Positions 26,001 to 50,147 of a stretch of 64,000 nt of DNA are shown here, one piece after another. Origin of the DNA: Glandiceps talaboti. Taxonomy: Eukaryota; Hemichordata; Enteropneusta; Spengelidae. Each line of letters starts with the position of its first letter. Positions within the stretch are counted from its first letter, which is position 1. A program made the translations under genes and the position numbers. The notes beneath the pieces are model-generated. The model saw only the letters and a program-made list of their open reading frames with translations, was not told the DNA's origin and did not search any database. The stretch lies in NCBI RefSeq assembly GCF_964340395.1, contig NC_135556.1, positions 14,393,910 to 14,457,909 on the forward strand, given 5' to 3'.

Positions 26001-27476
26001 TATGATGAATCCTTCTTTGATGTCAAAAATCGGTGCCTAAGTTCTAAAAATTGTGTTACTGCTAAAATGTTGTATGTTGTAGCTGTAATATTGTCTATTA
26101 GTACAATTGTTCAGCAAAGCCTCATAACTCATCTGTGCACTCTTGACAACTGTGGTACTTTGAAATGTGAGTGTGGATTGAAAAAAAAAAAAATGAAAAG
26201 TAAGTCATTTAGCTAAGTTCAGTATTTTTCTTATCCTTTGACCAGGCTGACAGACTTCCTATAGACGATAACAAGAAGAGAGAAATGGAAATACACAGTA
26301 AGTGTTTTTTCTTTTGTCATAAACATGACACAAGGCACGTTTTTATACACGTGTGTCAGATAAACATATGTTTCCTTTGTACTACAACATGAAAGCATAC
26401 CGTACTTACAATTTGAATTCTATAGATGTTTCATTCACACTTACACACTGTCTAGTGGGATGGAATGTAAACTGGTAAAACTATTGTCCAGATAGAAGTA
26501 AATACTCACATACGATTCTAAGGGTGGCATCAGTTGACAGCACAGGGAGCCCAGGAACCATGTTACAAACAAGCAAATAAACAAACAAAACAAACAACTA
26601 TGCATTGGGGTAATAATATACTCTATGTTTCTATACAGGACTGTGTAATCAGTGAAACTTTGAATAAAATTTGGTTTCATTTCGTTATTTCATTGATAGT
26701 CCAGATAAAAGCAAATACCAGTACTAGCTAAATTCTGTAAGGTTGTCATCAGATGATAGGACTAAGTGTCATCAGTGAAACTGGATTTTTTTTTTTGTTT
26801 CATTTCGTTATTTCATTTATTTTCCAGATAAAAGCAATTACTTATACAAGATAAATTCTGTAAGGTTGTCATCAGACGATAGGACTAAGTGTCATCAGTG
26901 AAACTGGATTTTTTTTTGTTTCATTTCGTTATTTCATTTATTTTCCAGATAAAAGCAATTACTTATACAAGATAAATTCTGTAAGGTTGTCATCAGACGA
27001 TAGGATTCAATGCAATCAGTGAAACTCTGAAAAAATTTTGTTATTTCATTTTGTTATATCATTAAATCCAGTTACAAAGTACAGTAATAGCAAACATGAT
27101 AATAGTAACAATAAAGTAATAACAGTTTACATAACACAAAACAAAATTGGCAATTTTAAGAGTCCAAAAAAATTTGCAAGTAGAGTGTGGCTCCACCTTA
27201 AAATACATATAATATATGCAGAGTTGACTGAAAGGGTTAAAAATGAAATAAAGGTACACTGAACATAGATAAATTTAGTAAATAGAAACTTTTGAAAAAC
27301 AGAAAAAATAAAAAATAGAATTTTATTGTTTCCCATTGGGGTACAAAACAATAGACCACTGATTGGTTTGGGGGTTTTTTGCCAGTGGCTGGAAGTCAAA
27401 GTTACTCAAGTATTAATCAAATTTATATTTCAATATTATTTTATTTCTTCTAGATTCCTCCTATGCATCCATTTAA
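1644..27476 (+). CDS. CEP135: CEP135 (centrosomal protein of 135 kDa), 3' part, 18 exons
   Basis: CEP135 is a coiled-coil centriole protein of the early cartwheel. In the human protein the N-terminal part binds CPAP and microtubules and the C-terminal part binds SAS-6. Exons: 1644-1794, 3258-3535, 3976-4116, 4649-4741, 5569-5631, 16142-16315, 16693-16770, 17267-17534, 18233-18443, 18943-19111, 19811-19921, 20534-20719, 21127-21336, 21653-21855, 22107-22211, 22470-22788, 26246-26297, 27454-27476. All junctions are GT/AG, phases agree, and the total is 2835 nt (944 residues plus stop). Family blocks seen in order: ERQLVLELERLRL, LEEERDYFKGE, QSNVKVLTAERDK, DLRRMTTERDSLRERLK, TVDEKTEKI, ENRRLQDDLSTM, RELCVKLES, NREKEFQTQLS, SERFEKERISQELRR and GTPPLASDL. 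The last block fits CEP135 better than the paralogue TSGA10. The start and N-terminal exons are left of the window. The C-terminus carries an SP/RS-rich tail that I do not recall from vertebrates. The last two exons are less certain. Confidence 0.92.
2886..2998. repeat. Short foldback (about 110 bp)
   Basis: The left arm runs from TCACTGTAACAGTAGCCTGG through CATGCGGATGGGGA. The right arm reads TCCCTATCCGTACGG and then CCAGGCTACTATAACAGTGA, near-complementary to it. A MITE-like hairpin in a CEP135 intron. Confidence 0.7.
3258..3535 (+). CDS. CEP135: CEP135 in-window exon 2
   Basis: The acceptor is ccttgcag and the donor gtaagt. It encodes ERQLVLELERLRL, the basic KRSKSPSR segment and the LEEERDYFKGEVEVL coiled-coil block typical of CEP135. 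A Ser/Pro/Lys/Arg-rich linker (SPSRASSRGRSPKKSTP and following) likely breaks the coiled coil. Ends in phase 0. Confidence 0.93.
3976..4116 (+). CDS. CEP135: CEP135 in-window exon 3
   Basis: The acceptor is tctacag and the donor gtaagc. 47 codons. It carries a second copy of the ERDxYK-type module (VLEDERDFYKREYEML), followed by a short SPSR/SPP linker. Phase 0 at both ends. Confidence 0.92.
4649..4741 (+). CDS. CEP135: CEP135 in-window exon 4
   Basis: The acceptor is tttctag and the donor gtaaac. 31 codons encoding RERDELQALLDKFERHMAE, which aligns with the family's ERDELQxxLxxFExxMxxI block. Phase 0 at both ends. Confidence 0.94.
5430..5531. repeat. GTT/GTC triplet microsatellite
   Basis: Imperfect GTT and GTC triplets precede a pure GTT run, ending about 38 bp before a CEP135 acceptor. 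It is T-rich on the sense strand, so it may act as part of an extended pyrimidine tract. Confidence 0.85.
5569..5631 (+). CDS. CEP135: CEP135 in-window exon 5
   Basis: The acceptor is cctctag and the donor gtaaat. 21 codons reading IQSNVKVLTAERDKTNMLYE plus Q, nearly identical to the vertebrate block. It lies just downstream of a GTT/GTC triplet repeat. The following intron is about 10.5 kb because it hosts the 9,980-bp transposon. Confidence 0.95.
5947..5979 (+). repeat. Left terminal inverted repeat of the Kolobok-type element
   Basis: 33 bp, identical to the reverse complement of 15894-15926. Preceded by TTAA at 5943-5946. Confidence 0.95.
6206..6213. promoter_or_regulatory. CRE palindrome TGACGTCA near the left transposon end
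   Basis: 259 bp inside the left end, preceded at 6175-6190 by a perfect 16-bp palindrome GTTATCACGTGATAAC. Just downstream lie ATGs in good context (6216 and 6257), the latter followed by a consensus splice donor at 6286. This suggests a plus-strand promoter at the left end. Confidence 0.5.
6257..6285 (+). CDS. Possible first exon of a second, plus-strand transposon gene
   Basis: ATG in good context reads MEAADLADA and ends in a consensus donor, AT|gtaagt. I could not find a convincing following exon, so this may be a chance frame. Support comes only from its place beside a CRE that mirrors the transposase promoter. Confidence 0.25.
7620..7850. repeat. CATA and GTAT tetranucleotide microsatellites
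   Basis: An ACAT run at about 7633-7657 and a GTAC/GTAT run at about 7755-7840 lie within the transposon. They could pair with each other as inverted partners. Confidence 0.85.
8154..8385. mobile_element. Foldback/MITE (about 230 bp) nested in the transposon
   Basis: The left arm contains AATGCACTCGAGACATAAC and AGGTCTGAAAGTCCCCATGT. The right arm contains the near-complement, ACATGGGGACTTTCAGACCT and GTTATGTCTTGAGTG. Arms are about 75 bp around a central loop. Confidence 0.75.
8476..8760 (+). CDS. Possible acidic/Ser-rich exon in the transposon (weak)
   Basis: An open frame reads KGKNKQTVVFTAPLTRE, then a GAT/CAT/GTT triplet-encoded run, then DSNSDTKESNTESSEESNPQ and SGTEISALLQ. The Ser/Asp/Glu part resembles disordered coding sequence, but much of the rest is triplet repeat and no domain is visible. 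Unrecognised; it may be non-coding. Confidence 0.2.
8556..8652. repeat. GAT/CAT/GTT triplet microsatellite
   Basis: Runs of GAT, CAT, GAT and GTT triplets occur in succession, including a self-complementary GATGATCATCATC block. Confidence 0.85.
10810..11225. repeat. Dispersed mosaic repeat with two internal 150-bp units
   Basis: Two diverged direct copies (about 10829-10975 and 10976-11110) share TCTGAGTTATGGCTTT, GCAAACAAAATGGCTGCTA and ATATTGGAT. The 3' end reads AAATCGGCCCAGGCATCTCA and then GGACGCACGCACC, a tail type I recall from many invertebrate repeats. It starts with a G run at 10811-10824. It sits inside a transposase intron. Confidence 0.6.
14553..14599. repeat. CA microsatellite
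   Basis: About 23 CA dinucleotides, in the third intron-sized gap region of the transposase gene. Confidence 0.9.
15664..15671. promoter_or_regulatory. CRE palindrome TGACGTCA near the right transposon end
   Basis: A full CREB/ATF site 32 bp upstream of the transposase start codon (minus strand, 15632). It lies 255 bp from the element's right end, mirrored by the site at 6206-6213. Likely part of the transposase promoter. Confidence 0.6.
15894..15926 (-). repeat. Right terminal inverted repeat of the Kolobok-type element
   Basis: 33 bp, reverse complement of 5947-5979. Followed by TTAA at 15927-15930, the target-site duplicate. Confidence 0.95.
16142..16315 (+). CDS. CEP135: CEP135 in-window exon 6
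   Basis: The acceptor is tccaccag and the donor gtaggg. 58 codons containing LRREVMKSP, ILRRVEHERD and DLRRMTTERDSLRERLK. This is the most strongly conserved CEP135/TSGA10 signature in the window. It is the first exon after the transposon-bearing intron. Confidence 0.96.
16693..16770 (+). CDS. CEP135: CEP135 in-window exon 7
   Basis: The acceptor is tatacag and the donor gtgagt. 26 codons reading IVTETQLSDRARMEQRIEDL and a short tail, matching the family's EQRIEEL block. Phase 0 at both ends. Confidence 0.9.
16934..17068. repeat. GTAT/GT/GA compound microsatellite
   Basis: GTAT units, then a long interrupted GT run, then about 13 GA units, all within the CEP135 intron between 16770 and 17267. 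Confidence 0.9.
17267..17534 (+). CDS. CEP135: CEP135 in-window exon 8
   Basis: The acceptor is cccacag and the donor gtgcgt. 89 codons plus one base. It contains LREMIVTLEDQV, the LLAEQAERSLEDHQRRLTKK block and LSSRLEEKL. The last G joins CT of the next exon to give Ala. The upstream intron carries a long GT/GA microsatellite. Confidence 0.93.
17772..17948. mobile_element. MITE (about 177 bp)
   Basis: The left end starts AGGGACAATTGCACAAAGTC and continues ACACAAGCTCAATAAAC. The right end has GTTTATTGAGCTTGTGTGA and ends ATCCCT. Termini are inverted and imperfect. A related right half is at 21433-21545. Confidence 0.7.
18233..18443 (+). CDS. CEP135: CEP135 in-window exon 9
   Basis: The acceptor is gcatacag; the donor gtaagt overlaps the codon GAg. 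It encodes EIAGLRGTIAALDREKDSLQ followed by TVDEKTEKI, a near-perfect CEP135 block. It ends two bases into a codon, finished by T of the next exon (Asp). Confidence 0.94.
18943..19111 (+). CDS. CEP135: CEP135 in-window exon 10
   Basis: The acceptor is atttatag and the donor gtgagt. It encodes NREIKSLRRQTDNIHEELTE, GRGREVALRENRRLQDDLST and MTRENQ. These match CEP135 (NREINSLRRQLD, ENRRLQDDL) better than TSGA10. Confidence 0.95.
19162..19305. mobile_element. Near-perfect foldback (144 bp)
   Basis: Arms of about 60 bp: the left begins TTCGTATTGCACCAAAAT and includes AAAGCTTTCGCCAGGTATCC, and the right is its complement ending ATTTTGGTGCAATACGAA. The loop is about 16 bp. It is transcribed within a CEP135 intron. 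Confidence 0.8.
19811..19921 (+). CDS. CEP135: CEP135 in-window exon 11
   Basis: The acceptor is attgaag and the donor gtaatc. 37 codons including LDLDDAIRERENLKIQVQDY and VGEVSRIEELLASK, matching the family's YxxEVSRxExLxAxKE segment. Phase 0 at both ends. Confidence 0.93.
20534..20719 (+). CDS. CEP135: CEP135 in-window exon 12
   Basis: The acceptor is gtgtag and the donor gtttgt (weak). 62 codons beginning EQENRDLLENYRLATSEAER and continuing with VKLELMTRDSELRRYRDKI; the family pattern is KExENxDLLxxF and SSVRLELL. Confidence 0.93.
21127..21336 (+). CDS. CEP135: CEP135 in-window exon 13
   Basis: The acceptor is tttaacag and the donor gtatat. 70 codons with AYEMQVSSLTQSLSTMEENL, EEKEAILQDMASVRELCVKL and ESTKDSLSRQL. 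This is the conserved RELCxKLDSxKxxxxxQL region. Confidence 0.95.
21433..21545. mobile_element. Partial copy of the 17.8-kb MITE
   Basis: It shares TTTATTGAGCTTGTGTGACA and ends in GTCCCT, as in the right half of the element at 17772-17948. It lies about 110 bp upstream of a CEP135 exon. Confidence 0.6.
21653..21855 (+). CDS. CEP135: CEP135 in-window exon 14
   Basis: The acceptor is tttgcag and the donor gtaagt. It encodes VDSEKMSVRNLEGLLSNNRE, KEFQTQLSNQEQ and SEIQLLRDKLALADSKV, all strongly conserved. It ends two bases into a Val codon. Confidence 0.95.
22107..22211 (+). CDS. CEP135: CEP135 in-window exon 15
   Basis: The acceptor is tacacag and the donor gtgagt. It encodes QSQGREVSSLRTHAAQLETE and LERIRRQLTSERFEK, matching the family's QxRExxxLRxxxxQLExD and RQLxTERxExER. 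Confidence 0.94.
22470..22788 (+). CDS. CEP135: CEP135 in-window exon 16, SP/RS-rich tail
   Basis: The acceptor is ttctacag. It opens with ERISQELRRAGLGTPPLASD, the CEP135 C-terminal signature, then a low-complexity tail of RSPDR and SPRSRSP-type repeats, and a final LDLDDVISSSYHNLSFSG. The donor gtgagt at 22789 gives a phase-0 junction to the exon at 26246. If that donor is skipped, the frame reads 12 more residues to a TAA at 22825-22827, a possible alternative end. Confidence 0.88.
24247..24410. repeat. Degenerate tandem repeat (about 60 bp, 3-4 units)
   Basis: Repeated cores GTCAGTTA-CTAGCACAT-CCCCA-TTGCA recur with a C run inside. It lies in the long CEP135 intron between 22788 and 26246. 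Confidence 0.55.
25183..25415. mobile_element. Foldback/MITE (about 230 bp)
   Basis: The left arm has TATATTTTACCCTTCACTGTC, AGTCACTGGCAAAACTC and TAACTGCTGTGATACT. The right arm has the complementary AGTATCACAGCAGTTA, ATTTTGCCAGTGA and AGTGAATAGTAAAATATA. Confidence 0.75.
26246..26297 (+). CDS. CEP135: CEP135 in-window exon 17 (probable)
   Basis: The acceptor is tttgaccag and the donor gtaagt. 17 codons plus one base reading ADRLPIDDNKKREMEIH. I recognise no homology. The call rests on good splice sites, correct phase from 22788, hydrophilic composition and lack of stops. It could be a skipped or clade-specific exon. Confidence 0.6.
26637..27065. repeat. Tandem repeat, about 120-bp period, 3.5 units
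   Basis: Units share AATCAGTGAAACT, TTTCATTTCGTTATTTCATT, CCAGATAAAAGCAA and GTAAGGTTGTCATCAGA. The two central copies are nearly identical. It lies within the last CEP135 intron; each unit carries a TTTTCCAG acceptor-like string. Confidence 0.85.
27454..27476 (+). CDS. CEP135: CEP135 terminal coding exon (probable)
   Basis: The acceptor is tttcttctag. Joined in phase to the exon ending at 26297 it adds NSSYASI and stops at TAA 27474-27476. Candidate polyadenylation signals AATAAA follow at 27558-27563 and 27774-27779. Coding content is too short to prove; the call depends on exon 17. Confidence 0.5.
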
Positions 27477-27557
27477 AGAGACCAGGCCCAGTCTTGAAGA
27501 CTATTTTTTTATAAAGAAAACAGTGAGACAGCAGAAGAGAATTAAAGATGGTTGAGA

Positions 27558-27563
27558 AATAAA
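27558..27563 (+). promoter_or_regulatory. Candidate poly(A) signal of CEP135
   Basis: AATAAA lies about 80 bp after the inferred stop codon. A second AATAAA at 27774-27779 is followed by a GT-rich stretch and is an equally good candidate. Confidence 0.35.
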
Positions 27564-30439
27564 GAGAAGAACATATCCAACTGAAATCAACCAAACCATT
27601 TATATCAAATTTTTTTCAGTTCTTCTTTGAAATTTCCCCAACCATCCAATATGGTGCTCAAATATCCATAAACTGAAATATCAAAATGTATACCATTTCT
27701 GTAGAATCCTATTATTTGCAATTTGTTTTTACAGGAATCTTCTACCCTGGGAGTATTTGCACAGTGCCAATGAAATAAATAATTAGTATTAAACAAGTGG
27801 GTTTTGTATATTTTGTAAAGTGCAAACACATTCCTATGATATAGCTACTTATGTAAGTTTTTTTTCTGTATGTTATTGTTTTTTGTGTGTGTAAGTTTGA
27901 ATTTAATGAGGACACCATTGTTCATATATCAGCCCTTCAGAATCCTTGCCACGATGTTTACATGTATATATATCTACGTAATGTGTACCTTAAATGTAGA
28001 TTAGTTCAAATGTATTGTGGGGTTAAATATATTGCAGGAATGATATACATATTATATACATTGTAAAACTTAGTTCAGACTCAGCAGTAGTTTGTAAGGT
28101 ATGCCATGACAGGGCGCCCTCAAACATCGGTCAAGCAGAGACAGGTGAGGGGGATCGGGATTGACACAACGTATCTTACAGTCTAATGAATTAAGCCTTG
28201 CAGATTAAAAGATCACATGTCATAGGAATTCATTGATAGTCATTCTAGGTAACCATTTCACCTCATCAGTTGTAAAATAGAATGACCCATCCAATCTGTT
28301 TGTTCATGGATGAAACCAAACTACTGAGACTGAAGGTATTAAGGTCTGTACTTGTTGGGTATGATGTCAATCACTTAGATTATCAGGTCATCTAAATTTG
28401 CAATCTTTCACTTTTTTGATCCATATCTTTGAAGAGAGTATTACATCATCGTCTATCACTTACTGGTACTGTTGTGTGATTGCAATTACCATTCTTCCGG
28501 TTTCTCCCAGTTTCCTGTCTATCCCTCCAAGGAAGTAAAAATTACCATGACAACATCTTCCATTTGGTAACTTATTTGTACTGCATATCTGCACATCGCT
28601 TCATTATTGTCAATATATCCCTAATTGTAATTTTAATCTATAGACCTAGAGGAGAGTGATAACGTTTAGTGGCCCATTCCTACTTAAAGTATACAAGTTA
28701 AAAATTGTACTTTACCGTCAATTTCATGTCAGAATTTGTCAGATGTAAGCTTGAAATCTACCACTTTCATGGTAACATGTGCTTCCGATGTATCTGAACT
28801 GTAACCTTTATATCTGAACTTTGACCTTTGGAATCTAAACAGTGCCAAACTGATAACTTTTACTGACCATCATTTTAGCATTGACTCAACATATATATAT
28901 ATATTAATATCAACCCACAGAGTGCAGGTGAAACTTGACATAACTACCATCATTAACTTTCAACAACGTCTACTGGTATATAGAAATTCAAGTTTTATAT
29001 TGTATGTGTGTGGCAGTACTTACACTAGGCTTACATGTACTTAGTAAAATAGTAACGTAACATAGATTAACTGACTTTTGGTTCAAATACATTGTACAGC
29101 TGTTATTTGTGTTATCTATGTAATGTCTTATTCAACCACAGATGTTTATTTAACCAGATGCAAGCAGTATTAATTAAATTAATTTTTTGGTTTGGTACAA
29201 TCATTCCAATCGTTTATATATATATGCTTCAAGTTTTAATATTTGTATTGCTAATTATGATTTTTTTTTTTTGTATGTTTTTTTATGTTGATTACATGTG
29301 ATAGAATATTGATTGAAATTTGTACTAGGTGCACAAGAGAAATATTGTATCTAAAAAGTCCTGATTAATTTGTATTTTTTGAAAGTGATAATTTTGTAAT
29401 CTTAAAATGAATAAAGAACTAATTAATGATTGAGTTGTTGTATTTTTCACTGGTGATATTTTGATGTTTGTTGTTTTTAAACTTTATGTTTATGACCTTA
29501 TAATTGACAGGTGTACTCTTGTAGCAGGTTTAAGCAAAATCATGGCAGCTAGAATATGTCACTTTGGCAATAAGTGTACTTGTGCGAATTCTGTGTTTTT
29601 GTCAAAGTGTCAAACATATGCAAACTTTTTTAAACTTGAAAATATTTCTTGCTAAGGCCAAGAAAAAAAAGAATTGTTACTGGTCAGGAGTTTGTCTAAA
29701 ATGGTGCAACAACGTGTTTTTTTTTTCTACATGTAAATTCTCAACAAACCTGTCACTCAGTCTACTATTGATGACAGTTACTGTTCTTTTTGTTTAGTAC
29801 TTAGAGCAAGTGTGTACGTGTATGTAGGGCAGATGTCATCTGTTTTTCCATGATTGGCTCTGCTGTTGTCCTTACTGAAGTAGGGAGGGTTATTTTTGTG
29901 TTTGCCCACAGATCTGCAGACTGCATGGGCTGGACTAACACACAGACACAAAAGACCGATGCAGGGGTATTTAAGTGATGCGTGAGCTGACCAGAAACAA
30001 TTCTTCTTTTTTGCCTAACAGCAACAAACATATTTACATGTGTCTTATGTCCGATACAGTATTTTAAAATGTCATACTTAAGTGAGTACTTTGTTGAAAA
30101 CGATTGTTAAAAAGTACAACAGAAACTGACGTCGACAAGCTATTATCACATCACATCAAATGGCTTGTATTTGTATTTGATAATAGGTTAGTTACAGTAA
30201 TTCGACCTGAAATGCACCCAATAATTTTCTTTTTAAAATTCATCGTACGAGGGCGCTCTTCACCCCCAATATCTACATCTATTGGACATCGCATGTCTGT
30301 TACTTTGATGCCTGGCGAGTTTCCTATATAAACCATTTTATATCATCAGCCATGTGAATGTATTTGTGTATGCCTTCCTTTGTCTGTCTGACTATCTCTT
30401 TCTCTAGTCTGTCTGTCTCTTTCTCTACGGTCTGTCTCT

Positions 30440-30443
30440 CCCT

Positions 30444-30487
<44 letters not shown>
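30440..30487. repeat. CT microsatellite after a C run
   Basis: A C-rich stretch, then about 20 CT units. Confidence 0.9.
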
Positions 30488-30489
<2 letters not shown>

Positions 30490-31000
30490 AGACTTTTTTG
30501 CACATTCAAACCTCAGGAGCAGTCGTTTACCTTGTAGTACTTTGCAAAACTGTACACTTCATTTACCTACCATACATTTTATTATGAGTCAGTCAGTAGC
30601 CAAGCAAATGTGTGTGTCTGTCAAAATATCTCTGAATAGATTAGTTAACATAAGTAAGGTGTAGGTAATATAGCTATCCAGTTGTATAATAATGTATTGA
30701 CGCGAGTAAAATTGGGGTATTGAAGAGAATTTTCAAGGTACTCTATTGCTTTCGATAATGTGTATGGTTTGAAATGTTATGACCTCCTACGTGTCCTTAT
30801 CTTATTCTTACTGTGGGACCCTCCCCACACGGCCCACTAGCTATCATGGGGGATGCTGTTTCTGCCCAGAATCAATATTGAAAGATAAAACCCTGCTGAC
30901 CAAGTATCTCAACTTGAAGTACAGCCAAATGTGAGACCTGTTTCGCAAAGCCCACATATATTTGTAAAGAAATCTCTCATTGTTATGTATGGACGCTGAA

Positions 31001-31054
31001 GTCACTGGTGTTTTGCACTTTAATAATGATATTAAAGTGCAAACACCAGTGACT
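31001..31054. repeat. Perfect small hairpin
   Basis: Left arm GTCACTGGTGTTTTGCACTT, right arm AAGTGCAAACACCAGTGAC, separated by an AT-rich loop of roughly 14 bp. Confidence 0.75.
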
Positions 31055-31228
31055 GGTGTAACTCACAAGTGACTGTAACTATAGTAGCTCCATGCTGTAA
31101 ACTAGACCCTTCGTTTGGTTACTATAGTATGAGAGAACAGTTCTGGAAATATCCGCTCCGAGGACTCCGACAGGTTTTCGTCGTCGTCCCTCCCCACCCC
31201 TCCCAAAGGCCCACACTGCACTGTCATG

Positions 31229-31337
31229 CACAGGCACTCGAATCAATCTGTATCGTATGTATGATTTTTTAAAATAGTAAATAAAATTTATTTACTGTAC
31301 ATAAAAAAATCATACAGATTGATGCGAGTACCTGTGC
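31229..31337. repeat. Hairpin 1 of a tandem pair
   Basis: The arms carry GCACAGGCACTCGAATCAAT and the complement ATTGATGCGAGTACCTGTGC, with an AT-rich centre that is itself palindromic (AAATAAAATTTATTT). Confidence 0.75.
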
Positions 31338-31350
31338 TGTCATGCATGGT

Positions 31351-31490
31351 CTTGTGCACAGGTACTCGAATCAATCTGTATGTTTTTGGGGTTTTTTAAA
31401 TATGTATAGTAAATAAGTCTTATTTACTATACATATTTTTTTAAATAAAAAACAACATACAGATTGATTCGAGTACATGTGGTCTTGTGT
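31351..31490. repeat. Hairpin 2 of a tandem pair
   Basis: The same arm sequence as hairpin 1 (GGTACTCGAATCAATCTGTA and its complement) around a related AT palindrome. Two copies of one foldback family lie side by side. Confidence 0.75.
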
Positions 31491-32837
31491 AGCTCAAGAA
31501 ACAGATACCAGCATGATACATCCATGATGATACCAGTAAGGGGAGAACCAGTTGATTTCTGGGGGGTATGGAGGAAGTAGGTATGGGAGCAAATTTTTTT
31601 TCCAGTCAGAGTGACAGCAATTTTTTTTTCTACTGTCAGTCCTGCATCAATTCTTTTTTTCAAATGGAGTAGCAGTGCAATTTTTTTTAATTAGTCATTA
31701 AGTTTGTAATGCGTTGTTCATACCTATGGGCCACGTCACAATGTTCACAACTGTACCTCTAAATAACTTGATCTGTGCAAGTAGAAGAATTAGCAGTTAG
31801 TATGACAGACGTCTGTCTACCAACCATACTTCTGCTACTTAAATTTGTATGTACAAAAGATTACTGGTAAAATATCCCTGGGGAGCTGACTGATCTGGGG
31901 AGTGCTTTACTCCTGACCCCTGTGAATTGCTTTCCTTTAAGTCATCATAGTAGTACCAGAAACCAGAAGAAAATATCTTTATAAGAGATTTATATTGAAA
32001 GAAAAATATATTGATTTTAACACTAGTTTATTGACTCCTGTCTTGTTTTTTAAATTGTCTTAATTTACAGAAGCCAAATAGTCCCCTTCAGATATTGACT
32101 GTGTCATTGAGATATTGCAACAAAAATCCTGAAATGTGTGTTCTTGGGTCAGAAAAGGAAAGGAAAAATTTGTGTGCACTTGGGTTTAAAGCAGAGCTAT
32201 ATAGTGCATGCTGGAAAAAACAGGAATTTATACTTGTATTAAAAACATTTGCGACGCCAAAGAATACATGAGAATAAGGTTACCAAATTTGCTCATTTCT
32301 GGTGATTTGTGACAATTTTTTTTTTCCCCTTCTGTCTGTTATGACAATTTTTTTCTCAAGCCATTACAGGATCACATTTTTTTCTGGTTCACCTGGAAAC
32401 AATTTTTCTCTCTCAAAATCCTTCATAACCCCCCCCCCCCCCCCCCAAATCAAATGTTTCTCCCCTAAGCGCAAGTGCCCGGGAACTCCGACCCCGCACT
32501 GCACTATGACACGTCTTCAACGGCGAGTCTTCGTCATGCTTCGTACACATGTATTTCAAGAGGTAGGGCGCATAAAATTTGCATGATAATGTTTATCAAC
32601 CTGTTACGTATCACCGTTATTCATATTGTGATTTGTTAAATCTAAACATGTGACGAAACATTAGGTAATCAATAGTGTAATGCGCCAAATAGCCGTTATT
32701 AACATACAGACAAATGAGCCCACGCTGTGGTACGACATACTGCAGCTAGCAACCAGCCACTTTCAAACACGTGGCTTTCAGCTGATCGAGGTCATACAGT
32801 GTTCACAGCTAGGGCCGGGGTCAAACTCCACGTTCGA

Positions 32838-32847
32838 TCTCGCGAGA
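32838..32847. promoter_or_regulatory. TCTCGCGAGA core promoter motif of PGRMC
   Basis: A perfect 10-bp palindrome 248 bp upstream of the PGRMC start codon, in a locally CpG-richer stretch. This motif is known in animals as a BANP-bound element of CpG-rich housekeeping promoters. No TATA box is evident at a suitable spot. Confidence 0.6.
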
Positions 32848-33073
32848 CTATTCAGCGTCTGGCCTCATATCCAGGTTCATATAATTAATACATAATTAAT
32901 ATTATTTCAAATCTTCTATAGGCCTTTTTGTAAATGTTTTTGAAAATTTATTTTCCCGTATGTCAAATAAAATTTATTAATCGATTGGATTCCATACTAT
33001 CATAATTTTGCTTCAATATCACGAATTAAATATAGTAGCTACGTTTAGTCCGTAGCGGTATTAATCCCCCTGA

Positions 33074-50147
<17,074 letters not shown>

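Noticed and set aside
1644-27476. TSGA10 as the identity of the first gene
   Set aside because: TSGA10 shares the DLRRMTTERDSLRERLK block, but ERQLxLExERxRL, TVDEKTEKI, ENRRLQDDL and the GTPPL end fit CEP135 better. The protein is also longer than TSGA10 allows.
29801-30031. A 76-codon minus-strand frame
   Set aside because: No recognised family and no regulatory or splice context; compatible with chance.
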